Source: Streptomyces sp. ISL-66
GTDB taxonomy: Bacteria; Actinomycetota; Actinomycetes; Streptomycetales; Streptomycetaceae
Assembly: GCF_018614135.1 (NCBI RefSeq)
Contig: NZ_JAGGOW010000032.1
Span: 1-64,000 of the forward strand
Direction of reading: 5' to 3'
Length of the DNA: 64,000 nucleotides
In this document: piece by piece, positions 1-7,276 of the stretch
How the letters are laid out: each line of letters starts with the position of its first letter
Numbering within the stretch: the stretch's first letter is position 1
Notes under the pieces: model-generated
What the model was told of the DNA's origin: nothing
Databases searched by the model: none
The model's input: only the letters and a program-made list of their open reading frames with translations
Position numbers and translations under genes: made by a program

Positions 1-330
1 CCCGACGAGCGCCCCCGGCGCCAGCCGCAGCCGGTCCGGCATCCGGCGCCAGGCCGCCAGGACGGCGATGGTCCCGGCCCCGAGCGCCACGGCGGTCCAG
101 TCGGCCCGGCCGCCGAGCCCCGCCGCCCCGGCCAGCTTCCCCAGGGTTCCCGCGGGGGCCTGCGCGTCGGCCAGGGCGTAGACCTGACCAGCGATCAGCA
201 CCAGTCCGGTCCCGGCGAGTTCGGCCGGTACGCCGGAGGCGACGGCCGCTGCGACGCAGAGCGGTGGCGCGACCAGCGCGACGACGACGGACGCGCCGAA
301 GTCCTCGCGGAACGTGCCGCTCCCAGGCAT
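1..330 (-). pseudogene. SulP-family anion permease, internally deleted, cut by window edge
   Basis: The minus-strand frame from an ATG at 330 runs open to the window edge (110 codons seen). It begins MPGSGTFREDFGASVVVALV, then PLCVAAAVASGVPAEL, which resembles the first membrane segments of SulP sulfate/bicarbonate permeases. It then jumps straight to LVLIAGQVYALADAQAPAG and a WRRMP segment, which in this family lie after roughly four membrane segments. About 80-90 residues, including the usual SGPAAG-type loop, appear to be missing in frame. The family transports inorganic anions across the plasma membrane; a protein lacking these helices is unlikely to work. The call of a decayed gene is inference from remembered family layout, and the C-terminus is outside the window. 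Confidence 0.6.
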
Positions 331-593
331 GCGCGAACCCTTCCGTCACGGCGGCGGTACACAGGCCTCAGGGTGGTGGGCGCGCTCCCGGCCACCCAAG
401 TCCGCATCGGGAGCGCCGCAGGCGCGTACGCCGTTCACGCCCGGCACGTGCCACCCGCGCCCGCCTGGCGAAAACGCGGCCCGGGAGGTGGAGACAGCCC
501 GGCGGTGGCTGGATTCGTATGGCCGGTTAGGCTCCGCCTGCTCGCATCGCACTCGCCCGCGGAGGACACCGCGGGTGTCATGAAAGAGGCACC

Positions 594-1355
594 ATGGCGA
601 CAGCCGCCGCCCCCTCCGTCCAGGAACAGATACCGGACGACGTCGCTTCCCTCGCGACGGCCCAGGGACTCGGGCTCCACCGCGAGACCTTCCTGCCCAA
701 CCGCCTGGGTGCCTGGCGGATGGCCGGGCTGTTCCTGTTCGCGATCCTCGGTCTGGCGTGCTTCGTCCTGCCCGGGCTGATGTTCGTCTGGTTCCTCGCG
801 CGGAGCCCCAACCTCTCCCGCAAGCAGGCGGCGAAGCGCATCCACCTCTTCGAGGAAGGCCTGATCGTCGCCGACGGGACCGGTCCGCTCAGCGCGTTCC
901 GGTGGGACTCGATGACGGTGCTCCAGCAGATCACCGAGCGCTACGCCAACGGCATCCACGTCGGGACCACCTACCTGTACACGCTGCTCGGGCAGGACGG
1001 TTCCGCGGTCAAGCTGACCAACTTCTACGCCGACCCGGAACGCTGGGGCGCGGCCATCCAGCACGGGATCACCCGGGCCCAGCTGCCGGGCGTGATCATC
1101 GCGCTCGAACAGGGCGCCACCCTCACCTTCGGCGACATCTCGATGACCATGGGCGGGATCGCCACGCCGAGGCGCGGGGGCGCGCACTGGGACGAGATCG
1201 AGAAGATCGAGGTCAAGGACGGGACCGTCTTCGTGGCGAAGGCGGGCAAGCTGCTGGCGTGGTCGAACACCCCGGTCGCGAAGATCCCCAACTTCTTCCT
1301 GTTCGTCAGCGTCGTCGACCGGCTCCGCGACGGACAGCGGCACCCGGGCAACTGA
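594..1355 (+). CDS. DUF6585 family membrane-associated protein
   Basis: This 253-residue protein has no assigned function. After a polar N-terminus there is one hydrophobic hairpin near residues 43-68 (AGLFLFAILGLACFVLPGLM, ending near LARSPN), followed by a soluble region rich in beta-type sequence (KRIHLFEEGLIVADG, FRWDSMTVLQQ). That arrangement fits the DUF6585 proteins of Streptomyces, which look like a small membrane anchor plus a PH-like cytoplasmic domain. The ATG at 594 follows a purine-rich AAAGAGG about 6 bases upstream. The gene stands alone: the SulP remnant is divergent on the left and the YajQ-type gene is convergent on the right. Confidence 0.7.
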   Translation: MATAAAPSVQEQIPDDVASLATAQGLGLHRETFLPNRLGAWRMAGLFLFAILGLACFVLPGLMFVWFLARSPNLSRKQAAKRIHLFEEGLIVADGTGPLSAFRWDSMTVLQQITERYANGIHVGTTYLYTLLGQDGSAVKLTNFYADPERWGAAIQHGITRAQLPGVIIALEQGATLTFGDISMTMGGIATPRRGGAHWDEIEKIEVKDGTVFVAKAGKLLAWSNTPVAKIPNFFLFVSVVDRLRDGQRHPGN

Positions 1356-1463
1356 CGGATCCCGCTCCCGGAACGCGACGGGGGCACGGCGCCGAGGTGC
1401 TCTCGGCGACGCGCCCCCGTCGACCCCCGTCGTCCCCGCGCGTGCGGGGGCCGGAGGCGCTGA

Positions 1464-1952
1464 TCAGCGGTAGTTGACGAACTGGATCGCGAAGTCCAGG
1501 TCCTTGCCCTTGAGGAGGGTCTGGACGGTCTGGAGGTCGTCGCGGCTCTTCGAGCTGACGCGCAGCTCTTCGCCCTGGACCTGGGCCTTGACGGCCTTGG
1601 GGCCCTCGTCCCGGATGATCTTGGCGACCTTCTTGGCGTTCTCCTGGGAGATGCCTTCCTCGATCGTGGCGAAGATCTTGTACTCCTTGCCGGACAGCTG
1701 CGGCTCACCGGCGTCGAGCGCCTTGAGGGAGATCCCGCGCTTGACCAGCTTGGTCTCGAAGACGTCGAGGACGGCCTTGACGCGCTCCTCGGAGTTCGCC
1801 TCCATCAGGATCTTCTCGCCGGACCAGGCGATGGTGGCGCCGGTTCCCTTGAAGTCGTATCGCTGCGAGAGCTCCTTGGCGGCCTGGTTGAGGGCGTTGT
1901 CGACCTCCTGCCGCTCGACCTTCGAGACGATGTCGAAACTGGAGTCGGCCAT
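1464..1952 (-). CDS. YajQ family nucleotide-binding protein
   Basis: This 162-residue protein belongs to the YajQ family, small two-domain proteins that bind nucleotides or RNA; the Xanthomonas member binds cyclic di-GMP. The start [20 protein letters not shown], the YDFKGT motif near residue 42 and the C-terminal [12 protein letters not shown] are characteristic, and the length is normal for the family. I chose the ATG at 1952 because AAGGAG lies 9 bases upstream and the family begins at this point; a longer in-frame reading from 2045 adds 31 unrelated residues. It is transcribed convergently with the DUF6585 gene. Its role in Streptomyces is not established, so the ligand is uncertain. Confidence 0.92.
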   Translation of the reverse strand: MADSSFDIVSKVERQEVDNALNQAAKELSQRYDFKGTGATIAWSGEKILMEANSEERVKAVLDVFETKLVKRGISLKALDAGEPQLSGKEYKIFATIEEGISQENAKKVAKIIRDEGPKAVKAQVQGEELRVSSKSRDDLQTVQTLLKGKDLDFAIQFVNYR

Positions 1953-2150
1953 GTGCTGTGGCTCCTTGAAGTCGGCTGTGATGGCCCCTAGGGGCGCGGC
2001 CGGACATCCCCGGCCCGCGCTGCAAAGCCTAGCCACCGCGCCCACGTGCGGCGCTGATCAATCCAGTGGCGAAGCACCCCCGGCCATCGGGTATTGTTTA
2101 CGTCGTTGCCACGGAGCGCCGCCGAAAGGCGGAAAGACGGCAGCGATCAT

Positions 2151-2232
<82 letters not shown>

Positions 2233-2242
2233 CGCGAGTGAG

Positions 2243-2282
2243 ACCCCCGTTCTTTGCGGAAACGCGATGAACGGGGGTTTTC
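2243..2282 (+). terminator. rho-independent terminator after tRNA-Tyr
   Basis: A perfect 10-bp inverted repeat, ACCCCCGTTC (2243-2252) and GAACGGGGGT (2269-2278), is followed directly by a T run. It sits 10 bases beyond the tRNA. Confidence 0.85.
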
Positions 2283-2492
2283 TCGTATGCCGTCACGCAC
2301 CCCGAACCACTCCCACCGGGCCTGAGCGCACCCTGCCTCGTCCCGGGTGTGCCCGGTGACCACTGCGACGAGGTAGAGGAGCAGCCGCGACTGGTGTCGC
2401 CATCGGCCGCGCCGAGGCGACCAGGAGGGCGGCGGCGTGACCCTATCGGCGGGTGGGGCGTGCCGATGCGCGGGTCTTGTCGTTCATCGGGG

Positions 2493-2933
2493 GTGAAATT
2501 GACTTTTGACACGCGCGGAAAAGTCGGCGGCGGCGTGCTCCTCGCCCTGCTCGGCGCCGGGATCCCGGCCTTGGTCGGGGCGGCACTGCACACCGACGTG
2601 GGCGAGCCCTACCAGGAGACCCGGCTCTACTTCGGCACCGAGCGGCCGGACGGGCGGCCGGCGGTCGGGGAGCGGGAGTTCATGGGCTTCCTCGACCGGG
2701 AGATCACCCCCGCCTTCCCCGAGGGGCTCACCGTCCAGGACGGGCACGGCCAGTGGCGGGGGCGCAACGGCGCGATCGTCCGAGAAGTCTCGTACGAGGT
2801 GGTGCTGCTCTACCCCGAGAAGGAGGCCGACGAGCGCGGAATGCGCGTCGAGCGGATCCGTCGGGCGTACGAGGAGCGGTTCCAGCAGGACTCGGTCGGG
2901 CGCTCCGACGACCAGGTGACCGCCGAGTTCTGA
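2493..2933 (+). CDS. DUF3574 domain-containing exported protein
   Basis: The protein is about 146 residues from the GTG at 2493. It has a basic start (MKLTFDTRGK) followed by a hydrophobic segment (GVLLALLGAGIPALVGAA), so it probably carries a signal peptide or N-terminal anchor. The mature part matches the DUF3574 pattern: YQETRLYFGTERPDG, a LTVQDGHGQWR motif and VSYEVVLLYPE. DUF3574 proteins are small extracytoplasmic proteins of unknown function. The start is uncertain: an in-frame ATG at 2466 would add 9 residues and one at 2349 would add 48, and none has a convincing ribosome-binding site. It is convergent with the NAD(P)-binding gene, the two being separated by a GC-only repeat. Confidence 0.8.
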   Translation: MKLTFDTRGKVGGGVLLALLGAGIPALVGAALHTDVGEPYQETRLYFGTERPDGRPAVGEREFMGFLDREITPAFPEGLTVQDGHGQWRGRNGAIVREVSYEVVLLYPEKEADERGMRVERIRRAYEERFQQDSVGRSDDQVTAEF

Positions 2934-2955
2934 CCGTCCGCCACCGGAGGTCCAG

Positions 2956-3015
2956 TCCCCCGCCCGGCCCCCCGCCCGGTCCCCCGCCCGGCGCCCTGCC
3001 CGGCCCCCTGCCCGG
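2956..3015. repeat. 12-bp tandem repeat, five copies, almost pure G+C
   Basis: Five consecutive 12-base units of the form YCCCCYGCCCGG occupy the gap between two convergent genes, at 2956, 2968, 2980, 2992 and 3004. The last unit overlaps a hairpin, GCCCGG (3010-3015) with CCGGGC (3021-3026), which could end transcription from either side. Confidence 0.9.
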
Positions 3016-3041
3016 ACCCGCCGGGCGGGGCGGGGCGCCGG

Positions 3042-3698
3042 TCAGTTGCCCGCCACGTCCTTGACCGCCACCGCGACCGGGGTCGAGCCGGAGATCAGCT
3101 CCAAGGTGAGGCCCGCGGTCGCGGGGGTCTCGAGCAGTTCGGCGAGCACCGCCGCCACGTCGTCGCGCGGGACCGGTCCGCGGCCCGTCCGCGCCTCCAG
3201 CCGGACCAGGCCCGTCCCCGCGTCGTCGATCAGCGAGCCGGGACGCAGGATCGTCCACTCCAGGCCCAGGCGGGTGCGGACGTGGTCGTCCGCCGCGCCC
3301 TTGGCGCGGAGGTAGGCGTCGAAGACCTCGTCACCCTCGTGGTGCGTGTCCGCGCCCATCGAAGAGACCATCAGGAAGCGGCGCACACGAGCCCGTTCGG
3401 CCGCGTCCGCGAACAGCACCGCCGCGCCCCGGTCCACCGTGTCCTTGCGCCCGACGCCGCTGCCGGGACCGGCGCCTGCCGCGAACACCGCGGCGTCCGC
3501 GCCCTGCAGGATGCCCGCCACGTGTTCGACCGAGGCTGATTCCAGGTCGCACAGCACCGGTTCGGCGCCCGCCTCCCTGAGGTCGTCGCCCTGTGCCGGG
3601 TCGCGGATGATGCCCGCGACCTCGTACCCGCGCGCGGCGAGCAGGCGCTCCAGCCGCAGCGCGATTTGACCGTGTCCACCCGCGATGACGATGCGCAT
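3042..3698 (-). CDS. NAD(P)-binding atypical short-chain dehydrogenase
   Basis: This 218-residue protein starts MRIVIAGGHGQIALRLERLL, a Rossmann GGxGxxA/G nucleotide-binding loop right at the N-terminus. The central VSSMGAD, the YLRAKGAADDHVR segment and the WTILRPGSLIDD motif are typical of the NmrA/YwnB-like atypical SDR group. These enzymes or sensors bind NAD(P)H, and many have no known substrate. I used the ATG at 3698 because the dinucleotide-binding strand begins there; a longer reading from 3743 only adds arginine-rich sequence. The gene lies 54 bases downstream of the amidohydrolase-like gene on the same strand, so the two may be co-transcribed. Confidence 0.85.
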   Translation of the reverse strand: MRIVIAGGHGQIALRLERLLAARGYEVAGIIRDPAQGDDLREAGAEPVLCDLESASVEHVAGILQGADAAVFAAGAGPGSGVGRKDTVDRGAAVLFADAAERARVRRFLMVSSMGADTHHEGDEVFDAYLRAKGAADDHVRTRLGLEWTILRPGSLIDDAGTGLVRLEARTGRGPVPRDDVAAVLAELLETPATAGLTLELISGSTPVAVAVKDVAGN

Positions 3699-3752
3699 GT
3701 CCCGACCGTACGACGAGCCGGGCGACCGCGCCCGCGAACGCACGGCGAACGT

Positions 3753-5159
3753 TCAGGGACCGGGCTCCATACGGCCCTGCCGGGGCAGGTCCAGGGCCAC
3801 GGCGACGGCGGAGTCGCAGTACTCCCGCACGGCACTCGTCCGGGCTACCACCCGCCCGCGGTGGATCACGATCCGGCTGTACGCGAGGGACAGCACGCTC
3901 GCGATCCGGTCCCCCCGCACGGCGAGCAGCTCGGCCGGGAAACCGGCCTCCACCCGGACCTCCGGCAGCGCCATCGCCTCGCGGGCGGCGGTACTGACCG
4001 AGTGGTAGGCCTCGGTGGCGCGCAGTCCGCCCTGGGAGGCGAGGAGGTACGCGGCTTCGAGCGGGTCGCCGCGGCCGACAGGGTTGCCGGCGTCGCGCAG
4101 GGCCCCGCTGCCGGCCGAGACGCGGACCCCGGCGCCGCGCAGCAGCCGTACGGGGGCGGTGCGCAGGCCGCGGCGTTCGAGGGCCGCGCAGTCGCCCTGG
4201 GGGAGACAGGTGACCCGCACGCCGGCGGCCGCCAGCTGGTCGGCGGCCCGGCTCGCCACGTCCAGCGGGAGCCGGGCCAGGCCCCCGCAGGGGCCGATGG
4301 AGACGCCGGGCCGCAGCCCGCCGGCCATGGCCGCGAGCCGTGACAGGCGGCCGGGGTCGTCCCCGTCGGTGTGCAGGTCCACGGGGCAGCCGTGCTCGGC
4401 GGCGAGCTCCAGTACGGCTTCGAGGAAGCCCGTCGGGTCGGGGTCGAGGTCGGGGCAGCCGCCGATGACGGAGGCGCCCATCTTCACGGCGTCCCGGAGC
4501 ATGGCGAGCCCGTCGGCCCCGGCCACGCCGGTCAGCAGCCGGGGCACGGCCACGGCGGTGAGGTCGGTGAGCCCGCGCAGGGAGCGGCGGGCCTGGAGTA
4601 CGGCCTCCAGGGGGCCGAGGCCGTGCACGTCCCCGATGCGCACGTGGGACCGCACGGCCGTGGCGCCGTGACCGAGCTGGAGCAGGGCGGCCTCGGTGGC
4701 GCGGCGCTGGACCTCGTCGGGGGCGTAGGAGACGGGTCCCTCGCTGTCGGCGGTCAGCGCGGTGTCCCCGTGGGCGTGGGGCTCGGCGGGGGCGGGGAGC
4801 AGGAGGTAGCCGGTGAGGTCGACGCGGGAGACCGCCTGGGCGGGGAGGCTGCCGGCCGTGCCGACGGCCTGGATCCGGCCGCCGCCGAGGTGGACGTCGA
4901 CGGTGCGGCCGTCGGTGAGGCGGGCACCGGCGAGGAGGAGGGCGGTGGACGGGGACTCGGCCGACGCGGCCGCCGTGGCAGCGGTGGACCGGGGGGCGCC
5001 GGGGACCTCCGGGACCTCGCGGGCGTTTCGGGGGCCGGTGGCGCCGTCCCTGCCGGTGGCGCCGTTGCCGTCCCCGCCGGCGCCGCCGGGGGTGCTCCCG
5101 TCGCCGGCCGGGCGGTTGCGCGGGGAGTGGGACGGCTGCTGTGGCTGGCTGTCGGACAT
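3753..5159 (-). CDS. Amidohydrolase/cytosine deaminase-like protein, probable pseudoenzyme
   Basis: This 468-residue protein has a low-complexity Gly/Pro/Ala-rich N-terminus of about 70 residues, then an amidohydrolase fold: LLLAGARLTDGRTVDVHLGG (small beta domain), PAEPHAHGD (the HxH metal motif), VDLHTDGDD and GNPVGRGDPLEAAYL. It aligns in my reading with CodA-type cytosine deaminases and related metal-dependent hydrolases. The usual HxDE glutamate is glycine here, the third-strand histidine region reads SIGPCGGLAR, and the metal-binding aspartate before RD..NP is replaced (AGSGALRD). It may therefore be inactive or have another role. The ATG at 5159 has a GGAG 5 bases upstream. Confidence 0.75.
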   Translation of the reverse strand: MSDSQPQQPSHSPRNRPAGDGSTPGGAGGDGNGATGRDGATGPRNAREVPEVPGAPRSTAATAAASAESPSTALLLAGARLTDGRTVDVHLGGGRIQAVGTAGSLPAQAVSRVDLTGYLLLPAPAEPHAHGDTALTADSEGPVSYAPDEVQRRATEAALLQLGHGATAVRSHVRIGDVHGLGPLEAVLQARRSLRGLTDLTAVAVPRLLTGVAGADGLAMLRDAVKMGASVIGGCPDLDPDPTGFLEAVLELAAEHGCPVDLHTDGDDPGRLSRLAAMAGGLRPGVSIGPCGGLARLPLDVASRAADQLAAAGVRVTCLPQGDCAALERRGLRTAPVRLLRGAGVRVSAGSGALRDAGNPVGRGDPLEAAYLLASQGGLRATEAYHSVSTAAREAMALPEVRVEAGFPAELLAVRGDRIASVLSLAYSRIVIHRGRVVARTSAVREYCDSAVAVALDLPRQGRMEPGP

Positions 5160-5433
5160 CGCACTCCTGCGGTGGCTCGGGCGGTTCTCCTGGGCCGTGG
5201 CCGCGGCCCGCGGCCCAAGATCACGCAGCGTGCTCAGAGCCTAGGGGGCGGGGGCGCCCGCTTCAGGGAAGAGAGAAATAGTCGTACCGGTGCGTCTGGG
5301 TGGAGCGGTGCCCGGACCGCCGCCCGGCGGTCGGTCGGCTGGGCGGTCGCCTGGGCGGTCGGCCGAGCGGCAGCGATCGTGGTCACGCAGCGTCGCAAGT
5401 CCACGGATCGATGTGTGACCTCGGGCACCTTTT

Positions 5434-5466
5434 GGGGCAAAAAGCCTCCGGAGAGGCTCCGGAGGC
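5434..5466 (-). terminator. minus-strand intrinsic terminator or leader attenuator
   Basis: GCCTCCGGAG (5444-5453) and CTCCGGAGGC (5457-5466) form a perfect 10-bp stem with a 3-base loop. Read on the minus strand the stem is followed by TTTTTGCCCC, the classic terminator arrangement. It lies about 280 bases upstream of the minus-strand amidohydrolase-like gene. Confidence 0.65.
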
Positions 5467-5528
5467 GCGTTTCGGAATGATCGAAAAACTCGAGAGACGG
5501 TGCTCCGAGGCCAGGCCCCGCAAAGGAT

Positions 5529-5558
5529 TTGGGCGATCGGTGGACGACCGTGTAATGT
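5529..5558 (+). promoter_or_regulatory. candidate promoter for the tRNA-Thr/tRNA-Met/rpmG unit
   Basis: TTGGGC (5529-5534) and TAATGT (5553-5558) are separated by 18 bases and sit 12 bases before the tRNA-Thr 5' end. Confidence 0.5.
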
Positions 5559-5569
5559 CTTCCTCGCTC

Positions 5570-5642
5570 GCCCCAATAGCTCAGTCGGTAGAGCGTCTCC
5601 ATGGTAAGGAGAAGGTCTGCGGTTCGATTCCGCATTGGGGCT
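5570..5642 (+). tRNA. tRNA-Thr (GGT)
   Basis: A 73-base cloverleaf. Acceptor stem GCCCCAA (5570-5576) pairs with TTGGGGC (5635-5641), with discriminator T at 5642. The anticodon loop ATGGTAA gives anticodon GGT, and the T arm has GGTTCGATTCC. CCA is not encoded. Confidence 0.97.
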
Positions 5643-5657
5643 CTGGTGAGAGAGGTT

Positions 5658-5675
5658 CCCCACCTTCGGGTGGGG
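5658..5675 (+). other. UUCG-capped hairpin between two tRNAs
   Basis: CCCCACC (5658-5664), loop TTCG and GGTGGGG (5669-5675) form a very stable 7-bp stem with no T run after it. It may guide processing of a tRNA-Thr/tRNA-Met precursor. Confidence 0.6.
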
Positions 5676-5690
5676 GGCGGATCTCATCAA

Positions 5691-5763
5691 AGCGGCGTAG
5701 CTCAGTCGGTAGAGCAAGCGGCTCATAATCGCTGTGTCACCGGTTCAAGTCCGGTCGCCGCTA
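5691..5763 (+). tRNA. tRNA-Met (CAT), elongator type
   Basis: A 73-base cloverleaf. Acceptor stem AGCGGCG (5691-5697) pairs with CGCCGCT (5756-5762), discriminator A at 5763. The anticodon loop CTCATAA gives CAT. The fully paired first acceptor base pair argues for an elongator rather than an initiator tRNA. CCA is not encoded. Confidence 0.95.
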
Positions 5764-5768
5764 CACAC

Positions 5769-5811
5769 AGTAGCCGATTGCGGGGTCGGTCTCCCGATCG
5801 GCTACTCTTTT
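5769..5811 (+). terminator. terminator-like hairpin between tRNA-Met and rpmG
   Basis: AGTAGCCGAT (5769-5778) and ATCGGCTACT (5797-5806) form a perfect 10-bp stem followed by CTTTT. rpmG starts 42 bases further on, so read-through or a separate promoter must serve it. Confidence 0.75.
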
Positions 5812-5852
5812 ATGCGTTCATCCGTCCCTAATTTCCGTCTAGGAGCACTCAC

Positions 5853-6017
5853 GTGGCTGCCACCGACGTCCGCCCGAAGATCACGCTGGCCTGCGTGGAG
5901 TGCAAGGAGCGGAACTACATCACCAAGAAGAACCGGCGTAACGACCCGGACCGTCTTGAGATGAAGAAGCACTGCCCGCGTTGCAACTCGCACACCGCGC
6001 ACCGCGAGACCCGCTGA
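5853..6017 (+). CDS. rpmG: 50S ribosomal protein L33
   Basis: This 54-residue protein is large-subunit protein L33. It reads [20 protein letters not shown] after the GTG start, and ends [14 protein letters not shown]. The two CxxC pairs (CVEC and CPRC) show it is the zinc-binding form; streptomycetes usually also carry cysteine-free paralogues under Zur control elsewhere. The GTG at 5853 follows AGGAG by 7 bases. It is downstream of two tRNA genes and upstream of two MaoC-type dehydratase genes, an order I recall also from mycobacteria. Confidence 0.97.
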   Translation: MAATDVRPKITLACVECKERNYITKKNRRNDPDRLEMKKHCPRCNSHTAHRETR

Positions 6018-6048
6018 CCCCAGCGAAGTCTCGAATAACAGGCACAGT

Positions 6049-6090
6049 CACGAGGTCGTCCCCTTCATTTGGGGGGCGGCCTCGTGTCGT
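6049..6090 (+). terminator. hairpin after rpmG
   Basis: CACGAGG (6049-6055) and CCTCGTG (6080-6086) close a long stem whose inner part also pairs (GTCCCC with GGGGGC). Only TCGTTTC follows, so read-through into the dehydratase genes is likely. Confidence 0.6.
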
Positions 6091-6111
6091 TTCACTAGGA
6101 GGTAGTGGGTC

Positions 6112-6654
6112 ATGGCGCTCGACCAGTCCTTCGTCGGGCGGAGCTACCCGCCCACCGATCCGTACGAGGTCGGCCGGGAGAAGATCCGCGAATTCGCGGT
6201 GGCGGTGGGTGACGAGAATCCCGTCTACACCGACCCCGATGCGGCCAAGGCGTTCGGGCACCCGGACGTGATCGCCCCGCCCACCTTCGTGTTCGCCATC
6301 ACTTTCGCGGCGGCCGGCCTCGTCATCGAGGACCCCGCGCTGGGCCTGGACTACAGCCGCGTCGTGCACGGCGACCAGAAGTTCGCGTACACGCGGCCCG
6401 TGCGGGCCGGTGACCGGCTGACGGTGACCTCGACCATCGAGTCGGTGAAGTCCCTCGCGGGCAACGACGTCATCGACATCCGCGGCGAGGTGCACGAAGA
6501 GAGCGGCGAGCACGTGGTGACGGCCTGGACGAAGCTCGTCTCCCGGGCCCCCGACCCGGCCGAGCCCGCCGGGTCCGCCACGGCGGCGGCCGAGCCGTCC
6601 GCCGCCGGTAAGGCTTCCGATGCCGCACCCGCTTCCGTCACCGAGGAGGTCTGA
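6112..6654 (+). CDS. MaoC-type dehydratase, HadA-like subunit
   Basis: This 180-residue hot-dog-fold protein resembles the HadA/FAS1-like dehydratase N-terminal domain family (LDQSFVGRSYPP, FAVAVGDENPVYTDPDAAKA, DVIAPPTFVFAI, LHGD-type VVHGDQKFAYTRPV). In mycobacteria HadA pairs with HadB to dehydrate 3-hydroxyacyl-ACP; HadA is the non-catalytic partner. Here too the usual D-N-P-x-H site reads ENPVYTD with no histidine. The C-terminal 35 residues are an Ala/Pro-rich tail. AGGAGG lies 9 bases before the ATG. The next gene starts 2 bases after its stop, so the pair is surely co-translated. Streptomycetes make no mycolic acids, so the natural substrate is unknown. Confidence 0.85.
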   Translation: MALDQSFVGRSYPPTDPYEVGREKIREFAVAVGDENPVYTDPDAAKAFGHPDVIAPPTFVFAITFAAAGLVIEDPALGLDYSRVVHGDQKFAYTRPVRAGDRLTVTSTIESVKSLAGNDVIDIRGEVHEESGEHVVTAWTKLVSRAPDPAEPAGSATAAAEPSAAGKASDAAPASVTEEV

Positions 6655-6655
6655 G

Positions 6656-7084
6656 ATGGCCGCGAAGGTCCAGTACGACGACGTCGAGGTCGGCACCGAG
6701 CTGCCGGCGGCGTCCTTCCCCGTGACCCGGGCGGCGCTCGTCCGGTACGCGGGCGCGTCGGGTGACTTCAACCCGATCCACTGGAACGAGAAGTTCGCCG
6801 TCGAGGTCGGGCTGCCGGACGTGATCGCGCACGGCATGTTCACCATGGCCGAGGCGATCCGCGTGGTCACCGACTGGGTGGGCGACCCGGGCGCCGTCGT
6901 CGAGTACGGGGTGCGGTTCACGAAGCCGGTCGTCGTCCCGAACGACGGACAGGGCGCGCTGATCGAGGTCACGGCGAAGGTCGCGGCCAAGCTGGACGAC
7001 AACCGCGTACGGGTCGACCTGACGGCGAAGAGCGCCGGACAGAAGGTGCTGGGGATGTCGCGCGCGGTGGTCGCCCTCGCGTAG
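6656..7084 (+). CDS. MaoC-type dehydratase, HadB-like catalytic subunit
   Basis: This 142-residue hot-dog protein carries the catalytic motif YAGASGDFNPIHWNEKFA, with the Asp and His of the R-hydratase dyad, followed by GLPDVIAHGMFTMA. It is the active partner of the preceding HadA-like protein and probably dehydrates 3-hydroxyacyl thioesters in the cytoplasm. The ATG at 6656 is chosen because GGAGG sits 7 bases upstream inside the end of the first gene; an earlier in-frame ATG at 6620 would create an unneeded 35-base overlap. The pair rpmG-hadA-hadB mirrors the mycobacterial order. Confidence 0.9.
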   Translation: MAAKVQYDDVEVGTELPAASFPVTRAALVRYAGASGDFNPIHWNEKFAVEVGLPDVIAHGMFTMAEAIRVVTDWVGDPGAVVEYGVRFTKPVVVPNDGQGALIEVTAKVAAKLDDNRVRVDLTAKSAGQKVLGMSRAVVALA

Positions 7085-7241
7085 TTCCGGCTGTTCTGTC
7101 GGTTCTGTCGGTGCGCCGGTCCGCCACGGGGGCGGGGAGGGGCGGGCTGCCCCGTCCCGCCCCTCGGGCGGTCCGGGGCCCCCTTCCCGGCCCTCCGGAA
7201 AGGGCCTCGGCAACCGTTTTTCACCGACTCGCCCACCGGGG

Positions 7242-7270
7242 TTGCGAAGTTAGTGATTGGCCACTAACTT
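7242..7270 (+). promoter_or_regulatory. tetR promoter with overlapping operator
   Basis: AAGTTAGTG (7247-7255) and CACTAACTT (7262-7270) form a perfect 9-bp inverted repeat with a 6-base spacer. TTGCGA (7242-7247) and TAACTT (7265-7270) are spaced 17 bases and make a good promoter whose -10 lies inside the right half-site. The predicted RNA start is at about 7277, the A of the tetR ATG. Confidence 0.8.
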
Positions 7271-7276
7271 CAAAGC

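Larger units (their letters stand above)
5160..5569. other. 410-bp intergenic region between amidohydrolase-like gene and tRNA-Thr
   Basis: I find no credible gene here. The region holds the ribosome-binding site and presumably the promoter of the minus-strand gene at 5159, a perfect hairpin at 5444-5466 with a T tract on the minus strand, and the tRNA promoter at 5529-5558. Short open frames across it lack ribosome-binding sites and recognisable sequence. Confidence 0.6.

Noticed and set aside
5234..5728. Overlapping open frames on both strands around the tRNA-Thr/Met genes
   Set aside because: They cross two tRNA genes and hairpins and lack ribosome-binding sites.
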